A stretch of 64,000 bases of DNA from Pedobacter sp. SL55 (GTDB lineage: Bacteria > Bacteroidota > Bacteroidia > Sphingobacteriales > Sphingobacteriaceae), in NCBI RefSeq assembly GCF_026625705.1, contig NZ_CP113059.1:2790001-2854000 (forward strand). The letters are read 5' to 3'. The notes under the pieces are model-generated. The model saw only the letters and a list, made by a program, of their open reading frames with translations. It had not been told where the DNA came from and ran no database searches. Both the position numbers and the translations under genes were made by a program. Shown one piece after another: positions 30,896 to 41,157 of the stretch (positions are counted from its first letter, which is position 1; each line of letters starts with the position of its first letter).

Positions 30896-32736
30896 TGAAT
30901 AATCGCATGAATAAGAAATTTATATATATAGCTCTTTCCATTTTATCGGTTGCTTTTATGAGTAGCTGTCGGAAAGATTTATTAAATCAAAATGCCACGG
31001 TTTCTCCCAATAGCAATACTTTTTGGCTTACAGAGGCAGATGCCGTAACTGGCTTGATGGGTAATTACAACGAGTTTAGGCCATGTTTTGATAGAGATTA
31101 TCATTTCGATGGACATGGAGATTTTCTCAAGATGTATAACACTGGGGCGGCGCCAATCAGTATGACGGTAAACAGCCCAAGCGCTTATGGCAATGGAGCT
31201 GCAACACTGTACAGAGAGTTGTATGGTTCTATCAACACTTCTAATTATGTAATAGAAAATATTAGGGCCAAATTGTTGCCTAATGCGGTAACAACAGCAT
31301 CAAGGCAAAATTTGGAAGCAATTATTGGCGAAGCTCGTTTATTGAGAGGTATAGCTTATTTCCGCTTAATTTCTTTGTGGGGAGATGTGCCTTATATCTA
31401 TAAGATCGTTAATGCGCCAATTGAGGTTGATACCATTTCTAGGTCATCAATCACAAAAGTTAAGGATTCTATTTATGCAGATTTTACCTATGCGGCAGAA
31501 AAGTTGCCAAACAGGGCAGCTGCTATTGGAAGAGCTGCTAAACCTGCTGCTTTAGCTTTTAGAGGTAAGTTGCAATTGTTTTGGGGTTCGTGGAAAAAGC
31601 ATGGCTGGCCAGAATTGGAAGGCTTTCAGCAATCTGCTGCCGAAGCTAGAACCGCATTTGAAGGTGCCGCTGCTGATTTTAACCGTGTAATCACAGAGTT
31701 TGGCCTAAACCTGTTTAGAGGTGGTGCGCCAGGCGAATGGGGCGAAATGGGCAAGGCCGATGTATTGCCAAATTACTACTATATGTTTATCCCTTCTACG
31801 GGTAATCCAAATGCCGATGGCGAAATGTTAATGGTGCTTACTCACGGAGGTAATGCGACTGGACAAAGTGAAGAATATATGAGGGTTTGGACTGGGGTTT
31901 CTGTGGGGCTGTCTCAAAATCAGGCTATACCTAGATGGGAATTGGCAGATAGGTATCAGTCTACCATTACAGGTGATTTTTTGCCTAAAATGACCCAGCT
32001 AAACCCATCAACTAATCCGGCAGCAAGAACAACCCCTAACTCTTCGGTTAATCCAGATTCTTACAAGGATAGAGATTATAGAATGAAAGCTACTTTATTG
32101 TGGGATAATGAAAAAATTATGGGTATTGGCACTACAGAAACTACTGGTTTCGTAGCATTTCGCTATAAAACTTGGAGCGGTAACATCACTATAGATGGCG
32201 TAACCTATCCTGCTTTTAATGATAATACAACCAACCTTTCGGGTTTGCAATCAAGAAAGTTTGTACGTAACTACGGTGGTCAAAACAGAAGTTCTGGCGA
32301 TTACAATTGGCCATTAATGCGTTTGGCTGATGTTTTCTTGATGTATGCCGAAGCCACCAACGAGGTAAACGGGCCACAGCCAGCGGCTATTGCTTTAGTA
32401 AACAGAGTAAGAGCAAGAGGTAAATTACCAGCTTTGGCGGCAAGTAAAACTGCCAATGCAACAGCTTTTTTTGACGCTATAGAGCAAGAAAGAATTGTAG
32501 AGTTATTTGGCGAGGGTCAAAGGGCTTTTGATTTGAGAAGATGGAGAAAACTAGAGACCGTTTTTGGAGCGCCTTATGGTGCTGGTAAATGGTTTCAAGA
32601 TAGTTGGGGCAACAATTGGGAGCGCTTTTTCTTTAATGCGGATGAGTTAGTTTACCAACGTTGCTATATTTATCAGATACCTGAAGCAGAAAGAGTAAGA
32701 AACAGCAATCTTACCCAAAACAAACCTTGGAGATAA
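30895..32736 (+). CDS. SusD/RagB-family surface glycan-binding lipoprotein
   Basis: 613 residues. The lipoprotein signal is IALSILSVAFMSSCRKDLL, with the lipid-bearing Cys near residue 26. SusD helices are typical: AVTGLMGNYNEF, LEAIIGEARLLRGIAYFRLISLWGDVP, WPLMRLADVFLMYAEATNEV and ERIVELFGEGQRAFDLRRW. It caps the SusC barrel and binds the polysaccharide at the cell surface. The ATG at 30895 overlaps the SusC stop; an in-frame ATG at 30907 (MNKKFIYIA) is an equally likely start. Confidence 0.92.
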   Translation: MNNRMNKKFIYIALSILSVAFMSSCRKDLLNQNATVSPNSNTFWLTEADAVTGLMGNYNEFRPCFDRDYHFDGHGDFLKMYNTGAAPISMTVNSPSAYGNGAATLYRELYGSINTSNYVIENIRAKLLPNAVTTASRQNLEAIIGEARLLRGIAYFRLISLWGDVPYIYKIVNAPIEVDTISRSSITKVKDSIYADFTYAAEKLPNRAAAIGRAAKPAALAFRGKLQLFWGSWKKHGWPELEGFQQSAAEARTAFEGAAADFNRVITEFGLNLFRGGAPGEWGEMGKADVLPNYYYMFIPSTGNPNADGEMLMVLTHGGNATGQSEEYMRVWTGVSVGLSQNQAIPRWELADRYQSTITGDFLPKMTQLNPSTNPAARTTPNSSVNPDSYKDRDYRMKATLLWDNEKIMGIGTTETTGFVAFRYKTWSGNITIDGVTYPAFNDNTTNLSGLQSRKFVRNYGGQNRSSGDYNWPLMRLADVFLMYAEATNEVNGPQPAAIALVNRVRARGKLPALAASKTANATAFFDAIEQERIVELFGEGQRAFDLRRWRKLETVFGAPYGAGKWFQDSWGNNWERFFFNADELVYQRCYIYQIPEAERVRNSNLTQNKPWR

Positions 32737-32753
32737 TCTATAAAAAATAAGAC

Positions 32754-33152
32754 ATGAAAAAAATATTCATATTTCAATTAATACTGTTGCTGTTTGTAGT
32801 GGCTGCTTGTAAAAAAGATTATCCAATGGATGATGACGGGCTATTGATCACAAATAGGTCAGATTGTTATGTAAGTGCATTTGAGTTGTTGGGCGCCGAT
32901 TTTCAGACGGTAAGAACCAAAGCAGCAACTATAGATACCACGGCACAAACTATTAATGTAGAGGTGCTGTACGGTACAGATCTAAAAAACCTTTACCCTC
33001 AATTCAGTTTGGTAATTGATGCGGTGCTAGATCCAAAAATTGTGGGTAAGGTAGATTTTTCGGATCTCTCTAAGCCAAAGGAATGGACGATGGTATCTGG
33101 GAACCGAAAGGTGAGAAAAACTTACAAAGTTTATTTAACTGTAAAACAATAA
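32754..33152 (+). CDS. Small outer-membrane lipoprotein of the PUL
   Basis: 132 residues. The signal FQLILLLFVVAACKKDYPMD gives a lipoprotein, Cys near residue 20. The rest is a single beta-sandwich-like domain (YVSAFELLGADFQTVRTKAA, INVEVLYGTDLKNLYPQFSL, RKVRKTYKVYLTVKQ), similar to the short lipoproteins that accompany SusC/SusD. It is probably an accessory glycan binder. It lies 17 nt after SusD, and a hairpin lies between it and the next gene. Confidence 0.65.
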   Translation: MKKIFIFQLILLLFVVAACKKDYPMDDDGLLITNRSDCYVSAFELLGADFQTVRTKAATIDTTAQTINVEVLYGTDLKNLYPQFSLVIDAVLDPKIVGKVDFSDLSKPKEWTMVSGNRKVRKTYKVYLTVKQ

Positions 33153-33162
33153 GCTAAGCGAA

Positions 33163-33221
33163 ATAAAGCCATCATGATTTGCCAATGAAAAAATATCACA
33201 ATCAAATCATGACAGCTTTAT
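33163..33221 (+). promoter_or_regulatory. Intra-operon hairpin
   Basis: The 19-nt arms ATAAAGCCATCATGATTTG (33163-33181) and CAAATCATGACAGCTTTAT (33203-33221) pair at 17 of 19 positions. No T-run follows, so it may stabilise the upstream mRNA rather than terminate. Confidence 0.45.
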
Positions 33222-33247
33222 CACAGCTGAAAATAAAATTTAAATAG

Positions 33248-34244
33248 ATGAAACAGATAAATTTTAAAATATTGATGTCTTTAATGCTGCTTGCTTTATG
33301 CTTTGGCGCATGTAAAGACAAAGAGTACGCCATTCCAACTACATCAGATAAGTTGCAGAACGATTTAATAAAGAGGTCGTTGGGGCCAAATATTGTAGGC
33401 GGAACTATTGAATTTGCCTATGCGGCAGCAATTTTGCCAGAAAAAGGCAAGTTAACCTCTATGACGGTTGAAGCTAGCATAGCAGGCGCTACAGGAACAT
33501 ATTTAGACCATAGGTTTTACAATACCAACAATTCTGGAACCGATGTAGGTACAGCCGTTGGTGATCCGTCTGTAACCACAGGAAAAACTACGCAGGTAAC
33601 TTACACTGGCGATTTTTCTGCAGCAACTTTGCGTTACTTCTATAAAATTCCGGAAGAAGCTCGCGGAAAAACCGTTAGTTTTACTTTTACTGCAAAATCT
33701 AGCAATGGGTAAAACCATATCTTACCAGTCTGGTCCGCATGAAATAAGAAATATGGATATGGCTTTAGATTTGGTAGCTAAAGATGGTACAGATTTTTAC
33801 TTGTCTATTGCAGATATGAAGCTTTACAATGCAACTTTTGCAGCTGCAAATCCAGATAAAATAGACTTGGTTTACCTGTACAGAACGCCAACAAACGTAA
33901 CGTATTTGCATTCTTTGGTGGCGCCAACAGCAGATCCGATTTATTTGCCAACGTTTACCATGCCTCCAGTATTAAAAAATAAAACAAAAATAGTTAAAGC
34001 CTTTACTGTGCGTGATCAACAATTATCTAGAATACAATATGGTGTTTTTGTAGATGATATAGATTTAAGGTCTAAAGATTTTACTGATGCGCCAGATTTT
34101 GCTATCAACATGAAAGCTGAAGGTGGCGTTTGGGTGCAAACGGCAGATGGTAAGTACAATGCTTATATTTACGTAAACGCGGTTACTAACACCGCTACAG
34201 TAAAAGAAATGAGGTTGAGTATGAAAAGGCTGACTGTTAAGTAA
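33248..34244 (+). pseudogene. DUF4466-like PUL lipoprotein, one frameshift
   Basis: The lipoprotein signal is MSLMLLALCFGACKDKEYA. LQNDLIKRSLGPNIVGGTIE is the region I recognise from DUF4466 proteins found beside SusC/SusD pairs. The first frame ends FTAKSSNG-stop at 33712. The second begins GKTISYQSGPHEIRNMDMAL at 33705. Changing GGG to GG at 33705-33708 joins them to a protein of about 331 residues. It is likely a surface glycan-binding component. Whether the frameshift is real is uncertain. Confidence 0.7.
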
Positions 34245-34246
34245 CT

Positions 34247-36990
34247 ATGTTTAGAATATATTTGGCTAAAACTGCAAATCAAGGAAAGTTTTTAATGGCT
34301 TTCCTTTGCAGTTTATTTGCGTTTCAGGTTGTTTTTGCACAACAACACCATATTGAGTTAAAAGCACAACAGCTCGAAAATAAAAGGGCTAAAGTAAATA
34401 ACCAAGTTGTTAAAACATCATTCAATGGGCAAATGGCCTTTTATATTGATGGAATTAACAGGGACTTGGAAACTGATGTTCGGCCAGATTTGGAATGGAT
34501 TGTTCAAGTCCCCAAATCTGGTTGGTACGTTTTAGAGGTAGAAACACAACCTGTTGATCTTGAAAGGCTAAAAAAAGAAGACCTGACAGGGAAACTAACT
34601 TTGAAGGCCAAACTCCAAAATGGAAACGACAGACCAACTTTCCGCATCGTTTATGATGTATATAAGGGTGGTTTGCAAGAGCTGGGTAAGTTTGAGTTTA
34701 AATCGAAAAGCCAAAAGCTAAAAGTTTGGCTGCCTGCTAATCTGGTACTCAAACGATTGTCAATAAAACCCTACGTAGCTCCCGCACCTCCGGCAGATGC
34801 AGAAAATTATATACCGAAAATTGTTCCTCCAAGCGGGCACCCGAGGCTGTGGGTTAATCAAGAAACATTGCCCATCATTAGACAACGAACTTTAGATACG
34901 GCCCATCAAACTGCTTGGTCTACAGTTGAGGCAAAGGCAGCATTATCATTCAAATTCGCTTTTGACAGTAACAAAGAGATGTTTCACGATGAAAAGCTTG
35001 AAAGCATTATCGAAGCAAAGGCTTTTTATTACCTGATAACCGAGGATAGGAAAGTGGGTGCTGAGGCAGTTCAGCTGGCGTTAGATTACCTGTCGGTTTT
35101 GGAATTTGGCAATGTTACTTATGGAGATATTACCAGAGAAGTAGGCCGTGCAATGTACACCGCATCTTTGGTTTACGATTGGTGTTTTCCACTCATGAAT
35201 ACAGACAGCAGGGCGCAGTTAAGGAAAGATTTAATGCGTTTAGCTACCGATATGGAAATGGGTTGGCCACCATTTTTTGGCATAGAAAGCGTAGTGAATG
35301 GACACGGTAACGAAGCACAGATTTGCCGCGATTACCTCTCAATGAGCATTGCAATTTATGACGAAGACCCACTTCCTTATAAATATACCTCTTATTGGAT
35401 ATTAGATCAGTTGGTTCCTTTACGTAAGTTCGAGTATCAGTCGCCGAGGCATAATCAAGGTGTAGATTATGGAGGTTACAGGTTTGGCTGGGAAATGCAT
35501 GCGGCCTGGCTCTATTACAGAATGTTGGGCCATCCTGTTTTTGATGATAATATTAAAAATATGGCCGAGTATTGGGTTTACATGCGTACCCCAGATGGTA
35601 AAATGCTTCGCGATGGCGATATGTTTAACGTAAAATATGGTAAAAGCGAAAATTTCTACTGGAAAAATCCGCAAACCATGTTGCTTTGCTATGCCTACTC
35701 TGGTAACAGGATTATTAAAGGCGAATTTATAAAGCAGGGTGGTCTAAAAGATAATCCAGTGCTTTTTTTGTTATTAGACGACCCCAAATTAAAGCCAGAT
35801 TTCGACCTCAACCAGCTACCGCTCACTAAAGATTTTGGACCAGTGCTAAACAGTATGGTAGCAAGAACAGGCTGGGAAGAGAAAAGAAGTAGTGGCAATG
35901 TGGTAGTGGAATTAAAAGGTGGTGGCTTTCATTTTGGAAATCATCAACATGCAGATGCGGGTGCGCTCCAAATTTATCATAGAGGCATCCAGGTTGGAGA
36001 TTTAGGATTGTATCTTTCTTACGGCTCTCCTTACGATTTTAACTTTAACAAAAGATCTGTATCTCATAGTATGATGTTAGTTCGTGATCCAAAAGAGCCT
36101 TTGCTTTTAGAACAAAAACCAACGACGGCGGTACTAGGTTTAGTCAGCGGTTTCCTAGAAATGTGAAGGAGGTTTTAAACGATTCTTGGTTTCAAACCGG
36201 TTTCGTGAGGTCATCGGCTATAGGTTCAGATCATCTAAAACCTTCATTTAGTTATTTTAACATCGATATCACTAATGCCTATTCAGAAAAAGTAGAAGCT
36301 TATACTAAAAGCATGTTGTTTCTTAATTTAAAAAGAAATGACGTGCCAGCGGTGTTAATACTTTTAGATCATGTGGTTTCTAAAGAGGCTGGAATGAAAA
36401 AATATTGGCAAATAAATTCTTTGGAGAAGCCTTCGTTGGCCGATGGTACATTTGTTCTTGCAAATGAGTTGGAAGCTAAAAAGGCGATTACTTATGTAGA
36501 TATGTTTAAACCAAAGCTTGCAGATAGGGACGTAAATATGTTGTCTGGCGATTCGAGTACGAAAGTATTTGAAGACCTTTATACTGTTAAATCGGTTTGG
36601 CCAGAAGCCAAGGGAACTAGGGTAATGGTTAGTCCTAAGCAGGATGAAAAACTGTCGGAATTTGCTACGATATTTCAAATGACAGAAAACGGGGCGGCCA
36701 AACTACCTGTTGAAGTTTCTGAAAAAAATCACTACTTTACATTTAAGCTGGCCGATAAAATAATTGTCTTGGCAAAGCCAAATGTTTATCTAAAAGAGGA
36801 AATCGAAATTGATGTGCCAAATGATAAAACTTATGAAGTGATATGTTTAGGATTACAAACAGGTTTTTGGAACATTGAAAATTTAAATAATAAAAAAGTA
36901 ACCAATAAGAATATACTAAAAGATCAGAATGCGCTCTCTTGGAATGCTGAGGCTGGAACTTATAGGGTACGTCCTTCAAGAGTAAATTGA
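34247..36990 (+). pseudogene. Heparinase II-like polysaccharide lyase (PL21-like), one frameshift
   Basis: Signal peptide (FLMAFLCSLFAFQVVFA), an extra N-terminal beta-domain of about 150 residues, then the lyase toroid starting SGHPRLWVNQETLP. Residues aligned with the active site of P. heparinus heparinase II are present: His353/Glu356 in NGHGNEAQICRD, Tyr408/Arg412 in VDYGGYRFGW, and NHQHADAGALQIYHRG (His566/His568). The frame stops at 36166. One more A in the five-A run at 36114-36118 gives NDGGTRFSQRFPRNVKEVLN and continues to 36990 (about 913 residues). Expected role: eliminative cleavage of a uronic-acid polysaccharide in the periplasm or at the surface. The exact substrate is not readable. 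Confidence 0.8.
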
Positions 36991-37047
36991 TAGCTCAATT
37001 TTGAAAATTAAATTGTATTCTTATTTTTGGTTAAAAATGTATGCGAA

Positions 37048-37686
37048 ATGAAAGAAGATTCGTTAGCTTTTAAAGTTTATTTAGAGGTTAGAAAAAAAAT
37101 ACTTTCTAGTCAATTGGCAGGAGGATCTCGTTTAGTAGAGAATTTCTGGGCCGAAAAAATGTCGGTAAGTAGGGTTGCGGTAAGAGAGGCTTTTATGAGA
37201 CTGGCCGGAGAAAGTTTGGTGGAGTTTGGAGGCAAAGGCGGCTGCTTTGTTAAAAGCATGACGATTGAGGATGTGAAAGAAATCCGTGAGATACGGGAAA
37301 TATTAGAAGTTGGCGCATTAAAAATACTTTTCGCGAAGAAAGATAAAGAAGTAGTGAAAGAACTTGAGCTAATTTGCAACGATTTTTCTGAGATGGTAGA
37401 GAAAGGCTATTATGGTGGAGCTTGCGAAGCGGATGTGAAATTTCATGAAAAAATGATTGAAAGTTCTGGTAATGCTCGATTGATATTGATGTATAAAAAT
37501 AGCAATATCCCTCTGTTTCACATGAGGTTAGGTGCTGTAATGGATCAGATGGAAGATTACCAAGATACAGATAGGGAGCACAGAGAAATAGTGAAAGGTT
37601 TGGCTACTGGTAATTGGGAATTGTCTTATTCGTCCTTGGTCAGACATCTTTATCGCGGAGAACAAGAAGCTTTAGAACTCGTTTAA
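37048..37686 (+). CDS. GntR-family transcriptional regulator (FadR/FCD type)
   Basis: 212 residues from the ATG at 37048; a TTG at 37027 would add seven. The winged HTH is VYLEVRKKILSSQLAGGSRL ... SVSRVAVREAFMRLAGESLV. The C-terminal FCD domain shows the metal/ligand residues (EADVKFHEKMIESSGN, DTDREHREIVKGL, SSLVRHLYRG). FCD regulators usually sense sugar acids or carboxylates and are released from DNA on binding. It sits in the middle of the catabolic locus, and GTATAC palindromes lie in the two divergent promoter regions. Confidence 0.9.
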   Translation: MKEDSLAFKVYLEVRKKILSSQLAGGSRLVENFWAEKMSVSRVAVREAFMRLAGESLVEFGGKGGCFVKSMTIEDVKEIREIREILEVGALKILFAKKDKEVVKELELICNDFSEMVEKGYYGGACEADVKFHEKMIESSGNARLILMYKNSNIPLFHMRLGAVMDQMEDYQDTDREHREIVKGLATGNWELSYSSLVRHLYRGEQEALELV

Positions 37687-37695
37687 ATTTTAAAA

Positions 37696-37725
37696 AGGGA
37701 TTACTAAATAATCCCTCTTTTTTTT
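37696..37725 (+). terminator. Terminator after the GntR gene
   Basis: AGGGATTA (37696-37703) pairs with TAATCCCT (37709-37716), followed by CTTTTTTTTG. It overlaps the last codons of the convergent SMP-30 gene. Confidence 0.8.
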
Positions 37726-38501
37726 GTTTGGTATTGGACCAATAGGCCTTTTTCTGCTTCGGTAATAATTAGACCTTTTTTACCAGATGGATCTAAAGCG
37801 CAGTTGGTTGGCTTGTAGCCCTGTGCATCTATTTCTTTTATTAATACACTGTTTTCATCCCAAACCTTTACTGTTCCAGAGCCGTAAACCGCAACGTATA
37901 AATTACCATCTTGGTCAAAAGCAATGCCATCTGGGCCAATTTCGCCTCCCGTTTCTGTAAATAAAATTCTGTTTTTTAGTTGTTTACTTTCATTGTCCCA
38001 TTCAAATTTCCAAACTTGTTGTGTTCCAGTTTCAGCAACAAATAAATGAGATTGGTTTTTGTTAAGCGCCAATCCATTTGGGTAAAACATCCCTTCAAAA
38101 ATTTTAAAGAGTTTGCGGCTTGGTGTTAAGCAGCAAATATATCCGGTATTGTCGTCTAAACTATCGCCTGGGCAGGTAAATAGTAAGTTGCCATGTTGGT
38201 CAAAAGTTAAGTCGTTGGGCATTTTAAGAGCTTCGCCTTCAAAATTATCAATTATTGTTGTTGTCTTTTCTAGTGCAGGATCAAATGTTCTGATGTTATT
38301 TTGCTTCGAGTCGCAAAACCAAACTAGGTCGTTATCATCAATGGCAATTCCGTTGGGCGCTCCGTCTACTTGATACTTATGATGGCTGTTGTCGCTAACT
38401 AATACCAAATTGCCAGCATCTTTTTCAACTAGCCAAATATTGCCTTTGCTATCGAAGCAAGGCCCTTCAGGGAAATTTAGATGATCTAAAATGATAGCCA
38501 T
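37704..38501 (-). CDS. SMP-30/gluconolactonase-family protein
   Basis: 265 residues, a six-bladed propeller without a signal peptide. Metal-ligand motifs are present: LNFPEGPCFDSKGNIWLVE (Glu), LKMPNDLTFDQHGNL (Asn/Asp) and IGPDGIAFDQDGNLYVAVYG (Asp). It probably hydrolyses a sugar-acid lactone to the free acid, the step following a sugar dehydrogenase. It is divergent from the aminotransferase operon across a spacer with two GTATAC sites, and convergent with the GntR gene. Confidence 0.85.
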   Translation of the reverse strand: MAIILDHLNFPEGPCFDSKGNIWLVEKDAGNLVLVSDNSHHKYQVDGAPNGIAIDDNDLVWFCDSKQNNIRTFDPALEKTTTIIDNFEGEALKMPNDLTFDQHGNLLFTCPGDSLDDNTGYICCLTPSRKLFKIFEGMFYPNGLALNKNQSHLFVAETGTQQVWKFEWDNESKQLKNRILFTETGGEIGPDGIAFDQDGNLYVAVYGSGTVKVWDENSVLIKEIDAQGYKPTNCALDPSGKKGLIITEAEKGLLVQYQTKKRGII

Positions 38502-38526
38502 AGAAAAAAAATAAAATATTATTTAA

Positions 38527-38536
38527 ATGTATACAT
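38527..38536. promoter_or_regulatory. Probable GntR operator O3
   Basis: ATGTATACAT is a perfect 10-bp palindrome in the spacer between the SMP-30 (minus) and aminotransferase (plus) genes, with the same GTATAC core as O1 and O2. Confidence 0.5.
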
Positions 38537-38548
38537 AAAAATTGTAAT

Positions 38549-38560
38549 TTAGTATACAAT
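38549..38560. promoter_or_regulatory. Probable GntR operator O4 (one intact half-site)
   Basis: TTAGTATACAAT keeps the GTATACAA right half of O1. It lies 12 nt beyond O3. Confidence 0.45.
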
Positions 38561-38639
38561 AATAATTAGTTATGGGATACATAATTTTAAGTTGTATCTG
38601 CCTAATAGTTTACAAAATTATAACAACGAATAACGTTTT

Positions 38640-39962
38640 ATGCAAGAGAATTTAAAATCTGCAGCCATTTTGCAGAACAATGAACAGTGGATACCTGGAG
38701 GGGTAGTTTCATTAAATAGGAAAACAGATCCTAATATTTGTTTTGTGAAAGGGCAAGGCAGTAGGGTGGTAGATGCTGACGGTAAGGAATATATCGACTA
38801 TCAGGCAGGTTTTGCTGCTTCTTTTTTTGGTCATAACGATGAGGATATTAACTCGGCTGTAAGGCGCACACTTTCAGAAAATCAAGTATTGATGGGGGCT
38901 GGCCCAACCTTGTTAGAAGGCGAGTTTGCGAAAATGTTTTGCGAAAGTGTACCCAGTGCAGAAAGTATACAAATTACTACTACGGGTTCGGAAGCCACGT
39001 ACCATGCCATCAGAATTGCTAGGGCAGTAACCAAACGCGACCATATTATTGTAATGCAAGGTGGTTACAACGGTTGGCACAACGATGTGGCTTGTAACGT
39101 AATCAGCAGGTTAGCAGATGTGGGCGAATATGTTAGTCCAGGAGAATATCCTTTCGACTCGCTAAGTGCTGGGGTGCCAAAATCGCATAGCGATTTAGTG
39201 CATGTAGTAAATTATAACGATTTAGACAGCATCAGCTATGTTTTAGAAAAATATGATGTGGCCTGTATTTTACTGGAGCCGCTTTTACAAAATATCGGAA
39301 TCGTTAAACCGCAAGTTGGTTATTTAGAAGGTTTACGTGAGCTTTCGGATAAAAATGGTTGTTTACTGATTTTTGACGAGGTAAAAACTGGTTTCAGACA
39401 TGCGCTAGGTGGTTATCAGTCTATTTGTGGCGTTACTCCAGATTTGTCTACCTTCGGTAAAGCAGTTGCAAATGGCTACCCGCTTGGCGTAATTGCTGGC
39501 AAGAAAAAATATATGGATTATTTCGTTCATCCTGATAAGGAAAACAGAGTTTTAATTGCTGGGACTTATAATGCATTTCCATTAACAACCGCTGCGGCAA
39601 TTGCAACTTTAGAGAAATTAAAATCGCCTGTGCATAAGGTATATGAACACATAGAAAAGCTTGGTGCTGCTTTAGAGAAAGGTTATCAAGAAATATTTTC
39701 TAAATTAGACAGACCAGTGTATGTAGCCAGGCAAGGCTCGGCATTTTGCGTATATTTTATGGATCACGAGCCAATTAATTTCCATGATGTTTTACTAAAT
39801 CACGATTTTGATTTTGATGCTCGCTACCGTAAAGAATTAATTAAGGGCGGTGTATATAATTTTCCGGCGCCAATTAAGCAGGGAAGTATTTCTTTTGCAC
39901 ATAGCATGGAAGATATTGAGCAAACTTTAGAGGTTGCTGCACAGGTTTTAAAACAAATATAA
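38640..39962 (+). CDS. Class III aminotransferase (glutamate-1-semialdehyde aminomutase-like)
   Basis: 440 residues. PLP features: ITTTGSEATYHAIRIARAVT for the phosphate/substrate loop, CLLIFDEVKTGFRHALGGYQ with the conserved Asp, and DLSTFGKAVANGYPLGVIAG with the Schiff-base Lys. It resembles HemL, but being inside a catabolic operon it more likely moves or removes the amino group of an amino-sugar derivative. It is first of seven co-directional genes with short spacers, and its promoter region carries two operator-like palindromes. Confidence 0.88.
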   Translation: MQENLKSAAILQNNEQWIPGGVVSLNRKTDPNICFVKGQGSRVVDADGKEYIDYQAGFAASFFGHNDEDINSAVRRTLSENQVLMGAGPTLLEGEFAKMFCESVPSAESIQITTTGSEATYHAIRIARAVTKRDHIIVMQGGYNGWHNDVACNVISRLADVGEYVSPGEYPFDSLSAGVPKSHSDLVHVVNYNDLDSISYVLEKYDVACILLEPLLQNIGIVKPQVGYLEGLRELSDKNGCLLIFDEVKTGFRHALGGYQSICGVTPDLSTFGKAVANGYPLGVIAGKKKYMDYFVHPDKENRVLIAGTYNAFPLTTAAAIATLEKLKSPVHKVYEHIEKLGAALEKGYQEIFSKLDRPVYVARQGSAFCVYFMDHEPINFHDVLLNHDFDFDARYRKELIKGGVYNFPAPIKQGSISFAHSMEDIEQTLEVAAQVLKQI

Positions 39963-39969
39963 TTGAGAA

Positions 39970-41148
39970 ATGAAGATTACTGCAATTGAGACCTACGTGT
40001 GCAACGCACGTATGAGGAATTGGATTTTTGTTAAAGTAGTGACCGATCAGCCTGGTTTATGGGGTTGGGGCGAAGCTACTTTAGAATGGCATACCAAAAG
40101 TGTAGTTGGTGCTATCGAAGATATTTCTCAATTATTGGTAGGCGAAGATCCTCGAAGAGTAGAATACTTATGGCAAATGATGTACCGCCAACATTTTTGG
40201 CATGGAAACGGCATTGTGCGTGGTACAGCCATCAGCGGTATCGATATTGCCCTTTGGGATATTGTAGGAAAAATACATAACGTACCTTGTCACGAACTGT
40301 GGGGCGGCAGAGTAAGAGATCATATTCGTTTGTACTGCCATTTAGGTGGGGGCAAAATGGAAGATTTTTACGAAACTGCTCCTGGCGATGCAAAACGTTT
40401 TGGCGAGTTGGCTCAAGCCGCGGTAGAAGAAGGTTTTACGGCCTTCAAATCTATGGCAGTTCCAGAAACTATGCCTTTGGAGGGTTTGCGGCCGGTTAAA
40501 TATGCAGAAGCTTGTGTGGCGGCAATGAGAGATGCTGTTGGCGATGATATCGACATCATGGTAGATTGCCACGCCCGTCCTAGCCCTAGAATGGGAATGT
40601 TGTTTGCCAAAGCTCTGGAGCCCTATGGCCTTTACTTTTTTGAAGAACCTTGCTGGCCAGAAACCATGGAAGATATTGCTTTAATTCAAAGAGCGGTGCA
40701 AACACCAATTGCTTCTGGTGAGCGTTTGGTAGGTGTACATGCGTTTAGAGAATTGTTAGAAAAACGTGCTGTAAGTGTAATTCAGCCAGATATTACGCAT
40801 TGTGGAGGTTTAAGTGAAGCCCGTAAAATTGGTGCTTTGGCCGAAGCTTACCGAGTTTCGATGGCACCGCACAATCCACAAGGACCAGTGAGTACAGCAG
40901 CTTCTATCGAGTTAGGCTTTGCTACACCGTCTTATATCATTTGCGAAAGCGTTCATAAAGATGTAGAATGGAGAGAAGATGTAGTTTCGGAAGGATTTAC
41001 GGTTCAAAAAGAAGGCAGGCTTGTATTGCCTAATGGTCGCCCAGGTTTGGGTATCGAGATTAACGAAGAGGAAGTTAAAAAGCACCCTTTTCAGCAAGAA
41101 GTTTTGCAGAGAACATTTTATAAAGATGGTAGCGTAGGCGACTGGTAA
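39970..41148 (+). CDS. Mandelate racemase/enolase-superfamily sugar-acid dehydratase
   Basis: 392 residues. The capping domain carries [20 protein letters not shown]. Metal ligands Asp/Glu/Glu are in [20 protein letters not shown] and [10 protein letters not shown]; the His of VDCHARP and [18 protein letters not shown] supply the acid/base residues. This layout fits the galactonate or mannonate dehydratase branch. Expected reaction: loss of water from an aldonate to give the 2-keto-3-deoxy acid. Seven nt separate it from the aminotransferase and nine from the SDR. Confidence 0.88.
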   Translation: MKITAIETYVCNARMRNWIFVKVVTDQPGLWGWGEATLEWHTKSVVGAIEDISQLLVGEDPRRVEYLWQMMYRQHFWHGNGIVRGTAISGIDIALWDIVGKIHNVPCHELWGGRVRDHIRLYCHLGGGKMEDFYETAPGDAKRFGELAQAAVEEGFTAFKSMAVPETMPLEGLRPVKYAEACVAAMRDAVGDDIDIMVDCHARPSPRMGMLFAKALEPYGLYFFEEPCWPETMEDIALIQRAVQTPIASGERLVGVHAFRELLEKRAVSVIQPDITHCGGLSEARKIGALAEAYRVSMAPHNPQGPVSTAASIELGFATPSYIICESVHKDVEWREDVVSEGFTVQKEGRLVLPNGRPGLGIEINEEEVKKHPFQQEVLQRTFYKDGSVGDW

Positions 41149-41157
41149 TCACAAAAT

